Source of the DNA: Halorubrum sp. GN11_10-6_MGM
Lineage (GTDB): Archaea; Halobacteriota; Halobacteria; Halobacteriales; Haloferacaceae
DNA length: 64,000 nucleotides
Direction of reading: 5' to 3'
NCBI RefSeq assembly: GCF_005435165.1
Contig: NZ_SGUC01000001.1
Location: 180,707-244,706, forward strand
The number at the start of each line of letters is the position of its first letter. Within the stretch, counting starts at the first letter, position 1. Position numbers and translations under genes: made by a program. Below are positions 1-8,239 of the stretch, piece by piece. The notes under the pieces were generated by a model that had not been told where the DNA came from, did not search any database, and saw only the letters and a list, made by a program, of their open reading frames with translations.

Positions 1-132
1 CCTCTTTCTCTCGCGTCGCGGGCGTGGTGCCCCCAGCCAACGCCGTGAGCGAGGCCTCCGTCCACGTTCCGGGGAGACATGCGTCCGTTCCGGAGATATG
101 TTTATGAACTATTATGATAAATATCGGACGCT
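1..132. promoter_or_regulatory. Upstream region and promoter of the lactonase gene
   Basis: No gene is seen in the first 132 bases. The last 35 bases are AT-rich against a GC-rich background and include ATTATGATAAATATC at about 113-127, directly before the first start codon. This is plausible TATA/BRE material for a short-leader transcript of the lactonase/dehydrogenase pair. Confidence 0.4.
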
Positions 133-939
133 ATGGTGGAAGCTGAGGTCCACGTCATCGACCGCGGCGGGCTGTACTGCGACATGAACTACATGATGGA
201 GGCGAACACCATCGGGAGCCACGACGATCCCAACCCCGACACCGAATACGGAGAGATCCCGGTGTGGAACCTCGTCATCGACCACCCGGAGGCGACGATC
301 CTCTGGGACACCGGATCGCACCACGACGCCGCCGACGGCCACTGGCCGGAGGGGCTCGTTCAGGCCTTTTACCCCCACGACGCGAGCGAACACCGACTCG
401 ACGACGATCTCGCGGCCGCGGGCTACTCGCTCGACGACATCGACGCGGTGTTCCAGAGCCACCTCCACCTCGACCACGCCGGCGGCTTAGAGTTCTTCGC
501 GGGCACCGACACCCCCGTCTACGTCCACGAGGAGGAGCTGAAGTTCGCCTACTACAGCGCGAAGACCGACGAGGGGAGCGCCGCGTACGTCCTCGACGAC
601 TTCGACCACGACCTGAACTGGGAGGTCCTCCACCGCGACCGCGAGGAGCACTTCACCGATCTGGAGTTCGTCCAGTTCCCCGGGCACACCCCCGGGCTCA
701 CTGGGAGCGTGATCCACCTCGACTCCGAGGGCACGGTCGTGTTCACCGGCGATCAGGTGTACATGGACGAGAACTACGAGGCGGGGACGCCGCTCGGCGG
801 GCCCCTCGTGTGGGGGAAGACGGAGTGGGCCGAGAGCGTGAACCGGATCCGCGAGCTGGAGCGCCGCCACGACGCCGAGGTCGTGTTCGGCCACGACCCC
901 GACCAGTTCGAGGCGATCCAGCCGGGGTGGGGAGTGTGA
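133..939 (+). CDS. Metallo-beta-lactamase-fold hydrolase, lactonase type
   Basis: A 268-residue metallo-hydrolase. The zinc motif H-x-H-x-D-H is at residues 110-115 (HLHLDH, followed by AGG), with PGHTPG (His185), TGD (Asp207) and a late FGHD. This order matches the N-acyl-homoserine-lactonase/AttM (BlcC) branch of the fold, which opens lactone rings in the cytoplasm. The ATG at 133 follows an AT-rich promoter-like stretch. The stop codon overlaps the GTG of the next gene, an iron-type alcohol dehydrogenase, so the two are almost certainly co-translated. A lactonase followed by an alcohol dehydrogenase recalls the bacterial gamma-butyrolactone pathway (BlcC then BlcB). The substrate here is inferred, and quinolone- or AHL-type lactones are alternatives. 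Confidence 0.82.
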   Translation: MVEAEVHVIDRGGLYCDMNYMMEANTIGSHDDPNPDTEYGEIPVWNLVIDHPEATILWDTGSHHDAADGHWPEGLVQAFYPHDASEHRLDDDLAAAGYSLDDIDAVFQSHLHLDHAGGLEFFAGTDTPVYVHEEELKFAYYSAKTDEGSAAYVLDDFDHDLNWEVLHRDREEHFTDLEFVQFPGHTPGLTGSVIHLDSEGTVVFTGDQVYMDENYEAGTPLGGPLVWGKTEWAESVNRIRELERRHDAEVVFGHDPDQFEAIQPGWGV

Positions 940-2249
940 GCTACGAGCGCTCCGTCTCCGCCGAGCCGCACGAGCTCTCACCCGAGACCGTCTGGGAGGT
1001 CCGGATGCCGGCGGTCCGCGTCGGCGCGGGCGCCGCGGACGAACTCGGCTACCAGCTCGGTCAGCTCGGGCTCTCCGGCGACGAGCGCGGGCTGATCGTC
1101 ACCGATTCGGACCTCGTCTCGCTCGGCCACGTCGACCGCGTCGCGGACGAACTGGCGGCGGACGGCCTCGACGTCGACGTGTACGACGGCGTCGAGCGCG
1201 AGCCGAGCGTCGAGGCCGTCGGCGAGTGCATCGCGTTCGTCCGCGAGGAGATGGGCGACGACGGGTACGACTTCTACCTGGGACTGGGCGGCGGCAGCTG
1301 CATGGACACCGCGAAGGCGACCCGGGCCGTCATCGCGAACGGCGGCGACGTGCTCGATTACGTGGCCGCGCCGACGGGCGCGGGCGAGGATCTCACCGAA
1401 TCCGGCGCGCCGCTGATCCTGCTCCCGACGACCGCGGGCACGGGGTCGGAGATCTCGCCGGTGGCGATCCTCTCGGTGCCGGAGAAGAACATCAAGGAGG
1501 GGATCTCCAGCCCGCACGTCCGCGCCGACGCCGCGGTGCTCGACCCGACGCTCACCACGACGCTGCCGCCGGACCTCACGGCGAAGACCGCGATGGACGC
1601 GCTCGGCCACGCCATCGAGGGGTACACCACCCACCGCTACGACGACCTGCTCCGCCCCGAGGACCCCGCTGACCGCCCCGTGTACGCCGGCCGCACCGGC
1701 TTCACGGAGATGTTCAGCGAGAAGGCGATCGACCTGCTCTCCTCGAACGTGCGCCGCGTCGTCAACAACGGCGACGACATCGAGGCGCGCGGCGCGATGC
1801 TGAAGGGGGCGCTGTTCGGCGCAATCGCCGGGCTCACTGCCGGCGCGAGCCTCGCGCACGCGATGGCGTACCCCGTCGGCAACAACTATCACACGTATCA
1901 CGGGGAGACGATCGCCGCGCTCACGCCCGCGAGCACCCTCGGCTACAACGTCGCCAGCGACCCGCCGCGGTTCGCGAAGGTGGCGGAGATGCTCGGCGCC
2001 GACACCTCGGGAATGAGTACGCGGGAGGCCGCCGACGAGGCCCGCGAGGAGTTCGTGCGGCTCCAGCGCGACCTCAACGTGCTCCCGAGCGGACTCAACG
2101 AACTGGCCGGGATCGGCGTCGACGACACCGGCGCGCTCGCCGAGAGCACCGTCGAGAGCCAGCAGCGACTCCTCCGGTGTAACCCGCGGCCCGTGAGGAA
2201 GGAGGACGTCGAGGAGGTGTTCCAAGACGCGCTGTACAACTGGGAGTAG
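936..2249 (+). CDS. Iron-containing alcohol dehydrogenase (HOT/4-hydroxybutyrate dehydrogenase-like)
   Basis: About 437 residues from the GTG at 936, which overlaps the TGA of the lactonase gene. The open frame runs further upstream, but only as the shadow frame of that gene. The nucleotide-binding motif GGGSCMDTAK is at residues 118-127. Metal ligands fit Asp221, His225, His308 and His322, with the family spacing D-x3-H and H-x13-H. The long insert and overall length resemble hydroxyacid-oxoacid transhydrogenase (ADHFE1-like) more than short butanol dehydrogenases. Expected chemistry is oxidation of a primary alcohol or 4-hydroxyacid with NAD(P) or an oxoacid as acceptor. Pairing with the lactonase suggests it takes the hydroxyacid released upstream. 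Confidence 0.85.
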   Translation: MSYERSVSAEPHELSPETVWEVRMPAVRVGAGAADELGYQLGQLGLSGDERGLIVTDSDLVSLGHVDRVADELAADGLDVDVYDGVEREPSVEAVGECIAFVREEMGDDGYDFYLGLGGGSCMDTAKATRAVIANGGDVLDYVAAPTGAGEDLTESGAPLILLPTTAGTGSEISPVAILSVPEKNIKEGISSPHVRADAAVLDPTLTTTLPPDLTAKTAMDALGHAIEGYTTHRYDDLLRPEDPADRPVYAGRTGFTEMFSEKAIDLLSSNVRRVVNNGDDIEARGAMLKGALFGAIAGLTAGASLAHAMAYPVGNNYHTYHGETIAALTPASTLGYNVASDPPRFAKVAEMLGADTSGMSTREAADEAREEFVRLQRDLNVLPSGLNELAGIGVDDTGALAESTVESQQRLLRCNPRPVRKEDVEEVFQDALYNWE

Positions 2250-2274
2250 CGGGGTCGTTTCCCCCCCAGCGGCG

Positions 2275-2676
2275 TCAGTAGCTCGCGACCGGGACGAACG
2301 GCTCGAAGTCGTCGACGTTGCGGGTGACGACGGTCATCCCTTCGGCGTCGGCGACGCCGGCGATGAGCAGGTCCGCGGCGGCGGCGTCGACGGCTCGCCT
2401 CGTGTGGTCGTCGGAGCGGTACAGCTCCGCCTCGAACGCGCTCGCCGCGAGCGCGTGTTCCCGCCCGATCGGGACCACGTCGAGCCACGCGAACGCCGCC
2501 GCGAGCCGCTCCGGATCGAACGAGTCGTCGAGCCGTCGGCCGACCGCGACCTCCTTGTAGTTCATCGCCGTCGTCGCGAACTCGGCTTCCTCGTGGCCTT
2601 CGAGGAACCGTCGAACGTCGTCGGTGCCGCCCAAGTAATCGATCAGAAACGTGGTGTCGAGCAGATACCGAGTCAC
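2275..2676 (-). CDS. PIN-domain ribonuclease toxin, VapC type
   Basis: A 133-residue PIN-domain protein. The acidic active-site residues are visible: Asp7 in YLLDTTFLIDYL, Glu42 in NYKEVA, Asp102 in AADLLIAG, and a late Asp in TRNVDDF (122-123). VapC toxins are Mg-dependent ribonucleases that cut tRNA or rRNA. The start overlaps the stop of the upstream ribbon-helix-helix-like gene by four bases, the usual antitoxin-first VapBC layout. The antisense frames over this gene are shadows. Confidence 0.85.
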   Translation of the reverse strand: MTRYLLDTTFLIDYLGGTDDVRRFLEGHEEAEFATTAMNYKEVAVGRRLDDSFDPERLAAAFAWLDVVPIGREHALAASAFEAELYRSDDHTRRAVDAAAADLLIAGVADAEGMTVVTRNVDDFEPFVPVASY

Positions 2677-3011
2677 GCCGACCCTCCGGCGTCGTCGCTC
2701 GCATCATCGGCGTCGGCGGCGTCAGAGCCGTCATCTGGCCGCTCCTCGTCGCCGGAGGCGCCCGCCAGCCGGTCGATCGCCGCGGCCTGTCGGTCGCGCG
2801 CGGACTCGTCGAACCCCCCTCGCGACGCGGCCGCGGCCTCGCGGAGCGACTCGGCCGCCTCGCTCGACAGCGACCCGAAGCCGTCGCGCCAGTCGCCCTC
2901 GCTCTCGTCGATCAGCCGGTCGATGAGGTCGGTGAAGCTCTCGTCGTCGCGCTTCCGAGCGCGGAGCCGCTCGTACACCTCCTCGCGGACGCCGATCGTC
3001 TTGGTGGGCAT
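2673..3011 (-). CDS. VapB-type antitoxin
   Basis: A 112-residue protein. The N-terminal 40 residues (TKTIGVREEVYERLRARK, then a DESFTDLIDRLID segment) match the haloarchaeal/methanogen VapB antitoxin family that precedes VapC PIN toxins. The rest is an acidic, alanine-rich tail with low complexity near the C-terminus (DDGSDAADADDAS). The N-terminus is expected to bind the shared promoter and the tail to wrap the toxin. The start is followed upstream by an AT-rich TATA-like run (GTATATAAAA at about 3033-3042), 20-30 bases away, fitting an almost leaderless transcript. Confidence 0.78.
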   Translation of the reverse strand: MPTKTIGVREEVYERLRARKRDDESFTDLIDRLIDESEGDWRDGFGSLSSEAAESLREAAAASRGGFDESARDRQAAAIDRLAGASGDEERPDDGSDAADADDASDDAGGSA

Positions 3012-3106
3012 CTCGTGTTTGTGTATGTGTTTGTGTATATAAAACGTGACGGCGACGAGCGGACGAAGGGAAGCGCGAGCGGAGGAACGCGTGCCGCGAC
3101 GGGCGA

Positions 3107-4390
3107 TCAGTCCCGCAGATGCTCGACCACGGCGTCAACGTCGTTCGGGACCGGCTCGGGGTCGCCGCCCGCCTCGTAGGCGGCGTCGGGGTCTTTTAAC
3201 AGGTGTCCGGTGGTCAGGCAGACGACCCGCTCGTCGTCGTCGACGACACCCGAGCGCCGGAGCTTCTTCAGGCCCGCGAGGCTCGCGGCGGAGGCGGGCT
3301 CGACGCCGACCCCCTCGGCGGCGAGGTGGCGCTGCGCGGCGGTGATCTCCGAGTCGCTCACGGCGACCGCGGTGCCGTCGGTGTTCCGAATGCCGGGGAT
3401 CGCCTTCGGCGCGTTGACGGGGTTGCCGATGCGGATCGCGGTCGCGCGCGTCTCGACCTCCTCCCAGCGCCGGACCTCGTCGTTCCCCTCCTCGATCGCC
3501 TCGACCATCGGGGCGGCGCCCTCGGCCTGAACGCCGGTGAGCTTGGGCACCTCGTCGACGTCGAGCGCGCCCGACTGGACGAGCTCGCGGAACCCCTTGT
3601 ACAGCGCCGAGGTGTTGCCCGCGTTGCCGACGGGGAGGACGATCCGGTCGGGGAAGGCGCCGTAGTCGGCGTGGAACTCCTCTAGGATCTCGAAGCCGAT
3701 CGTCTTCTGTCCCTCCAGACGGAACGGGTTCAGCGAGTTGAGCAGGTACGCCTCGCCGCGGGCGGCCAGCTCCTGAACGATGTCGAGACAGGCGTCGAAG
3801 TTGCCGTCGACTTCGAGGATGCGGGCGCCGTGGAGGCTCGCCTGCGCGACCTTCCCGGCGGCGACCTTCCCGGCCGGAAGGAGGACGAGCGTCTGCATGT
3901 CGCCGCGGCCGCCGTACGCGGCGAGCGCGGCCGAGGTGTTGCCCGTCGAGGCGCACGCGAGCGCGTCGACGCCCAGCTCCTTCGCGACGCGCACGCCGAC
4001 GGTCATCCCGCGGTCCTTGAACGAGCCGGTGGGGTTCATCCCCTCGTGTTTGATCCGGAGCGCGTCGACGCCGACCGACTCCTCGATGCGCGGGACGCGG
4101 TGGAGCGGGGTGTCGCCCTCGGGGAGCGTCACGCCGAGGTCGAACGGGAGCGCCTCGCGGTAGCGCCAGACGCCGCGCTCGGGCCCGTCGGAGGGCGCGC
4201 CCGCGCCGAACTCGTCGAACGTCGGCGGGTCGGCGTACCGGACTTCGAGCAGGCCGTCGCACTCGTCGCAGGTGTACCGGACGTCCTCGAAGGGGGCGAA
4301 CGTCTCGTCGCACGCGATACACGCGAGCCACGTCCCGTCGGCGGCGCAGTCGGGCGCCGTCGGGGCCGGGGCGTCGATGGCGAGATCCAT
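3107..4390 (-). CDS. thrC: Threonine synthase
   Basis: A 427-residue PLP enzyme converting O-phosphohomoserine to threonine. The PLP lysine is Lys125 in TGSFKDRG. A serine/threonine-rich ACASTGNTSAALAAYGGR segment follows and binds substrate and cofactor phosphate. The N-terminus carries a four-cysteine zinc-ribbon-like patch (Cys24, Cys27, Cys41, Cys44), common in archaeal threonine synthases. A second frame stays open over almost the whole gene and is a GC-driven shadow. It stands alone on the minus strand. Aspartate kinase, which feeds the same pathway, lies 25 kb away. Confidence 0.93.
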   Translation of the reverse strand: MDLAIDAPAPTAPDCAADGTWLACIACDETFAPFEDVRYTCDECDGLLEVRYADPPTFDEFGAGAPSDGPERGVWRYREALPFDLGVTLPEGDTPLHRVPRIEESVGVDALRIKHEGMNPTGSFKDRGMTVGVRVAKELGVDALACASTGNTSAALAAYGGRGDMQTLVLLPAGKVAAGKVAQASLHGARILEVDGNFDACLDIVQELAARGEAYLLNSLNPFRLEGQKTIGFEILEEFHADYGAFPDRIVLPVGNAGNTSALYKGFRELVQSGALDVDEVPKLTGVQAEGAAPMVEAIEEGNDEVRRWEEVETRATAIRIGNPVNAPKAIPGIRNTDGTAVAVSDSEITAAQRHLAAEGVGVEPASAASLAGLKKLRRSGVVDDDERVVCLTTGHLLKDPDAAYEAGGDPEPVPNDVDAVVEHLRD

Positions 4391-4469
4391 TACGTCGGCG
4401 TCGGTGCCGGCGGGGCTTAAGACGGCCGGTCGGAACGGACGTTGCCGGCCGAACCGAACCCGTTCGGCC

Positions 4470-4685
4470 TCAGTCGACGATGATCTCGGAGGTGTCGTCG
4501 CCCTCGTCCCCGCCGGAGCCGAGGCGGTCCTGGTAGCGCTGGATCCAGTCGGCGAAGCAGTCGGGACAGAGCCGCTGGGTGTCGATGTTCGCCCGATCGA
4601 CGCTCAGCCGGACGGTGCGCGCGAGCGCGTCCGTCGTGGGGTCGCCGCAGACGTCGCAGGGCTCGGTCGTCGGCGCGTCGCTCAT
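4470..4685 (-). CDS. Small zinc-finger protein, haloarchaeal
   Basis: A 71-residue protein with CDVCGDPTTDA near the N-terminus (CxxC) and a second pair in RLCPDCFADWIQRY, making a C4 zinc finger. The C-terminal third is acidic. Small zinc-finger proteins of this kind are abundant in haloarchaea and mostly uncharacterised. It lies between threonine synthase and uracil phosphoribosyltransferase on the same strand. A TTCTTAAAAG run about 20-30 bases before the ATG is a plausible TATA box. No specific function can be given. Confidence 0.75.
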   Translation of the reverse strand: MSDAPTTEPCDVCGDPTTDALARTVRLSVDRANIDTQRLCPDCFADWIQRYQDRLGSGGDEGDDTSEIIVD

Positions 4686-4744
4686 GTCGTACCGGTCGCG
4701 GCGACGGTTCTTAAAAGTACGTCGGGGGCTGCGGGCGATTCTCT

Positions 4745-4814
4745 GCCGGACGCCGGGGGTGATTCCGCGCCGGACGCCGGGGGCAGTTCGACGCCGGACG
4801 CCGAGGCGGTTCAG
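4745..4814. repeat. 24-bp tandem repeat after the upp stop codon
   Basis: Three imperfect copies of a 24-bp unit start at 4745, 4769 and 4793, each beginning GCCGGACGCCGGGGG or a close variant. The last copy covers the upp stop codon (4811-4813), so the array lies exactly at the 3-prime end of that minus-strand gene. Several genes in this window show the same arrangement. Confidence 0.75.
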
Positions 4815-5488
4815 ACCGTGCGGAACGCGCGGTCGCCGGCGTCGCCGAGGCCGGGGACGATGAACCCGTCGTCGTCGAGGCGGTCGTCGATGGCGACCGT
4901 CAGCAGGTCCGCCTCCGGGACCGCCTCGCTCACGCGGACGAGACCGGCGGGCGCGGAGACCGCAGAGAGGACGAACAGGTCCTCGAAATCGTCGGCCTCG
5001 TCGAGGACGTGGTCGAGGACGGCGACCATCGTCGAGCCCGTCGCGAGCATCGGGTCCGCGACGATGACGGTGTCGTCGGGGCGGATTTCGGGCAGCTTCA
5101 CGTAGTCGATGGTGATCGGGAACTCGCCGTCCGCGGTCATTCCGGCCGCCTCGTCGCGGCCGGCGGAGATGACGCCCTGCTTCGCGCGGGGGAAGGCTTT
5201 GAGGAGTCCCTCGACGAACGGGGTGGCGGCGCGGAGGACGTTGATTATCACGACGTCGTCGAGGCCCTTCACGCGCTCGCCGGTGGTCTCCGCGAGAGGG
5301 GTCTCGACGGGGACGTACTCGGTGTCCATCGCGCCGTCGATGATCTCGTAGCCGCAGATGCGGCCGAGCTTCACCAGCCCCTTCCGGAACGCGACCTGCT
5401 CCGTCTCGACGTCGCGCAGCCGCGAGAGGGTGTCCGTCGCCAGCGCGTGGGTGATGAGGTACGCGTCGTCCCGGTCTTCGATCGTCAT
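4811..5488 (-). CDS. upp: Uracil phosphoribosyltransferase
   Basis: About 225 residues from the ATG at 5488; an upstream extension of the frame shows no family features. It converts uracil and PRPP to UMP (pyrimidine salvage). The PRPP-binding loop is visible in [14 protein letters not shown], and the C-terminal uracil-binding segment contains the expected [12 protein letters not shown]. The start is preceded by TTAAAA at about 5514-5519, roughly 28 bases away, consistent with a leaderless archaeal promoter. A 24-bp tandem repeat overlaps its stop codon. Confidence 0.94.
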   Translation of the reverse strand: MTIEDRDDAYLITHALATDTLSRLRDVETEQVAFRKGLVKLGRICGYEIIDGAMDTEYVPVETPLAETTGERVKGLDDVVIINVLRAATPFVEGLLKAFPRAKQGVISAGRDEAAGMTADGEFPITIDYVKLPEIRPDDTVIVADPMLATGSTMVAVLDHVLDEADDFEDLFVLSAVSAPAGLVRVSEAVPEADLLTVAIDDRLDDDGFIVPGLGDAGDRAFRTV

Positions 5489-5592
5489 TGGCCGAAATTC
5501 CGCTCGGAACGGCCTTAAAACGTGGCGGATCGGCCGGTCACGGCCCGGCGCTCGAAGGCGGAGGAGAAGGCGACCCGGGCCCGACGCGAACG

Positions 5593-5847
5593 CTACCGGA
5601 GGACAACGGCGTACGTCACCGCGAAGACGATCAGCGTCAGCGTCACGACGTTGCGCAGCGTGTACGCGGCCGCGCCGAGGAGGTCGAGTCCCCAGACGAC
5701 GGTCGAGGCGAGGAGCGCCGAGAGGACCGCGTTCATCGCGAGCAGCACCCGCGGGTCGCCGGACGATCCCTCGATCCCGTCGCCGACGCCTTCCGTTCCG
5801 TCGCCGACTTCCCCGGTTCCGTCGCCGACGCCCTCGTCCTCGCTCAT
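5593..5847 (-). CDS. Small membrane protein with repetitive acidic N-terminus
   Basis: About 84 residues if started at the ATG at 5847. The first 30 residues are a degenerate VGDGT/GEGVGD-type repeat rich in Gly, Asp and Glu. Two hydrophobic segments follow ([20 protein letters not shown] and [17 protein letters not shown]), giving a two-helix membrane protein with a flexible acidic tail. No family is recognised. It lies between upp and a divergent zinc-ribbon gene. The longer open frame to 5982 would run into the next promoter region and is not used. Confidence 0.6.
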   Translation of the reverse strand: MSEDEGVGDGTGEVGDGTEGVGDGIEGSSGDPRVLLAMNAVLSALLASTVVWGLDLLGAAAYTLRNVVTLTLIVFAVTYAVVLR

Positions 5848-5965
5848 ACCTCCACGCGCGGGAGTCCGCCACTTAGCTCTTGTCCGTGGGGCGCGACCGC
5901 CGCGGCCGTGCGAATTAGTCGCACGACACCGGGAGACTAACACGATCGGCGGCGACACCATTGGT

Positions 5966-6205
5966 ATGGGAATCATCGACACGGTGACCGACGCGCTGAC
6001 GGGGTCGACGCAGAGTGCCCCCGGGACCGCGGGCGACGACGGCTCCGAGGGAGCCTACTGGTGTGACGACTGCGGGGTCCGCGTCCGCGACGTCGACGTG
6101 GACGCCGAGGGGCTCGACCGCGACGGCGAGGGCGTCCCGAAATGTCCGGACTGCGGGGATCCGATGCGGTTCGAACGCGCGACCGGGAGCGGCTGCGCCT
6201 GCTGA
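5966..6205 (+). CDS. Zinc-ribbon protein
   Basis: A 79-residue protein starting at the ATG at 5966. WCDDCG at about residue 32 and KCPDCG at about residue 58 form a classical C4 zinc ribbon, with a terminal SGCAC adding two further cysteines. The N-terminal 20 residues (GIIDTVTDALTG) look like a short amphipathic helix. It is found as a single gene ahead of the convergent CobW-type gene. Function is unknown; a role in nucleic-acid or protein binding is only suggested by the fold. Confidence 0.7.
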   Translation: MGIIDTVTDALTGSTQSAPGTAGDDGSEGAYWCDDCGVRVRDVDVDAEGLDRDGEGVPKCPDCGDPMRFERATGSGCAC

Positions 6206-6227
6206 GCGCGAGAGCCGCCGGAGAGGC

Positions 6228-7487
6228 TCAGGGCTCGCGGAGCGCGACCTCGTCGCCCTGTTCGGTGGGGAACGGGTCGGGGTCCGCGTCGGCCGGGTCG
6301 TCACCGACGCCCGGACTCCCGAGCGCGGCGAGCTCGTCGTCGGTGAGGAGCGCGTCGTCGAGCCGCGAGACGAGCGCGTCCTCGTCGACGCCGGTCCCGA
6401 TGACGACGTACTCGGTCAGGCGGTCGCCGCGCTCGTCGTCCCAGTCGAGGTCGGGGCGGTTCGAGCGGAGCATGTCGCGCTCGACCGGCGGGAGGCTCGC
6501 GATCCACGGTCCGAGCGCGGTGACGCGGACCGACCGCGCCGCCTGTCCGACCTGCTGGCGCTGGTCGGTCCCGGCCACCCACAGCGTCCCCTTCGAGCGG
6601 ACCACGTCGGCCGGGAGATCCCGGAGGAGCGCGGCGATCCGGTCCGGGTGGAACGGTCGCCGGCGGCGGTAGGTGAACGAGGTGACGCCGTACACCTCGT
6701 CGGGGTGGCGGTGGGCGCCCTCTGTTTCCCCGTGTTGGTCGTCTGCGAGCGCCCGCTTCCAGCCGGGGAGGTCGCCCAGTTCCCGCTCGTCGAACGTCCC
6801 GACGTCGAGGATCCGGTCCGGGTCGACCGCGGAGAACTCCGCGACGACCGTCTCCGCGTCGGGCTGGAGCGCCCCTACGAGCTCGACCGCCTCGTCGGTC
6901 TCCGCGTCGGTACAGAGGTCCGCCTTGTTACACACCACGAGGTTCGACACCTCGACCTGCTCGACGAGGAGGTCCGAGAGCGGGCGGTCGGCGTCGCCGT
7001 CGCTCTCGGAACCGGCGCTCTCGGCGCCCGCGTCCGGATCGACGCGGCGCTCCGGCGTCTCGTCGCCCGCGAAGGCGTCGAGGAACTGCCGCGTGTCGAT
7101 CACGGTCACCAGCGCGTCGACGCGGTAGCGGGCCGCCGCGCGCGACTCGGTCGTGAACAGGCGGGCGACGGGGGCGGGCTCGGAGATCCCCGAGGACTCG
7201 ACGACGAGGTTGTCGAACGAGCGCTCGTTCGCGAGCCGCACCACCGCCGACTCCAAGTCGTCCTGAAGCTCACAGCAGATACAGCCGTTCGACAGCTCCG
7301 TGACGCCCTCGACGTCGACCTCGGACCCCTCGGCGATCAGGTCCGCGTCGACGTTGACGTCGCCCATGTCGTTGACGAGGACCGCGACGTCGCGGTCGCC
7401 CGCGTTCGCGAGCAGGTGGTTCAGAAGCGTCGTCTTGCCGGCTCCGAGGCTCCCGGAGAGCACGGTCACCGGGATGCGGTCGTCCAT
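6228..7487 (-). CDS. CobW/COG0523-family metal-chaperone GTPase
   Basis: About 419 residues from the ATG at 7487. The Walker A motif GSLGAGKTT is at residues 12-20 and the metal-binding GCICC at 68-72. A guanine-specificity NKADL lies in the middle and a CobW C-terminal domain spans roughly residues 270-390. An acidic, variable insert (about 155-185) separates the GTPase core from the NKAD segment. Family members deliver Zn, Co or other metals to client enzymes using GTP. The client is not shown by the neighbours, and a His-rich patch ([10 protein letters not shown]) suggests zinc. An upstream extension of the open frame overlaps the divergent gene at 7609 and is not used. Confidence 0.88.
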   Translation of the reverse strand: MDDRIPVTVLSGSLGAGKTTLLNHLLANAGDRDVAVLVNDMGDVNVDADLIAEGSEVDVEGVTELSNGCICCELQDDLESAVVRLANERSFDNLVVESSGISEPAPVARLFTTESRAAARYRVDALVTVIDTRQFLDAFAGDETPERRVDPDAGAESAGSESDGDADRPLSDLLVEQVEVSNLVVCNKADLCTDAETDEAVELVGALQPDAETVVAEFSAVDPDRILDVGTFDERELGDLPGWKRALADDQHGETEGAHRHPDEVYGVTSFTYRRRRPFHPDRIAALLRDLPADVVRSKGTLWVAGTDQRQQVGQAARSVRVTALGPWIASLPPVERDMLRSNRPDLDWDDERGDRLTEYVVIGTGVDEDALVSRLDDALLTDDELAALGSPGVGDDPADADPDPFPTEQGDEVALREP

Positions 7488-7608
7488 ACGGGCCGATCGG
7501 CCACGACGCTCTTCAAGCTCCCGGCGGCGTCCGCGAAGGGGGGTCGAAAGCGAGTCGAGGCCGGTCCGAGCCGATACGTTGATAGGCTGTGGTCGTCGAA
7601 CTCGGGAC

Positions 7609-7818
7609 ATGGTTCTGTCCGCCGCTACCGTCTCGCTGGTCAGCATCACGATGACGGTGCTGATGGTCGCCGCGATGCTGTATCTCGTCTGGGGAGCGCT
7701 CAACAGCGACATCCACAGTCCGAGCCCCGGCGACGACGACCGACCGGAACTGGACGACGCCGAGGACGGCGAGTCCGACGAATCGGCGAGCGAACTCCCG
7801 GACGGCAACGCCGCCTGA
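7609..7818 (+). CDS. Single-helix membrane protein with acidic tail
   Basis: A 69-residue protein. Residues 1-32 hold one hydrophobic helix ([22 protein letters not shown]), followed by an acidic, disordered tail ([20 protein letters not shown]). The longer frame upstream overlaps the CobW promoter region and lacks hydrophobic or family features, so the ATG at 7609 is preferred. GATACGTTGATAGG about 30 bases upstream is a weak TATA candidate. Function unknown. Confidence 0.6.
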   Translation: MVLSAATVSLVSITMTVLMVAAMLYLVWGALNSDIHSPSPGDDDRPELDDAEDGESDESASELPDGNAA

Positions 7819-7911
7819 CGCTCGACGCGACGGGGGGCAACCCCCGCCCCGAATCCGCGTTTTCCCGCCTCGACCGCGACAGGTTTTAACACGGGACGGG
7901 AGTCATGAGAA

Positions 7912-8211
7912 ATGATGACAGTAGCAGAGCGGATCGAGCGGTTCCGGGCGCTCCTCGAAGAGTGGGCTCGGGGCCTGTATCACGGGATGATCACGCACCC
8001 GGCCTACGAGAAGATCGAGAAGGAGGCCGAGGACACCGAAGACGAGTTCATGCTGGCGTGTTTCCCGGACGCGTTCGGGATTCCGTCGCCGGTGTCGTAC
8101 TACACCGCCGAGCTGCTCCCGTACCTCGAAGACGAGTTCGAGGCGTGGGAGCGGCGGCTGTGGGACCGCGAGACGCTGATAGAGCGGAAGGGGCAGCAGT
8201 ACCACTTCTGA
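7912..8211 (+). CDS. Conserved haloarchaeal protein upstream of the Get3-like ATPase
   Basis: A 99-residue soluble protein rich in aromatic and charged residues ([18 protein letters not shown], then [21 protein letters not shown]). It is mostly helical by eye and has no transmembrane segment. Two adjacent ATGs (7912 and 7915) are possible starts. It lies 28 bases before the ArsA/Get3-type ATPase on the same strand, so co-transcription is likely and a partner role is possible. I do not recognise the family with certainty. TTTTAACACGGG about 25-30 bases upstream is a good TATA candidate. Confidence 0.7.
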   Translation: MMTVAERIERFRALLEEWARGLYHGMITHPAYEKIEKEAEDTEDEFMLACFPDAFGIPSPVSYYTAELLPYLEDEFEAWERRLWDRETLIERKGQQYHF

Positions 8212-8239
8212 TGACGGACCGACGCTCACTCCGCGACTG

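Noticed and set aside
3135..4331. A 398-codon frame overlapping threonine synthase on the same strand
   Set aside because: Arg/Pro-rich shadow frame with no recognisable domain; the thrC frame has all catalytic residues.
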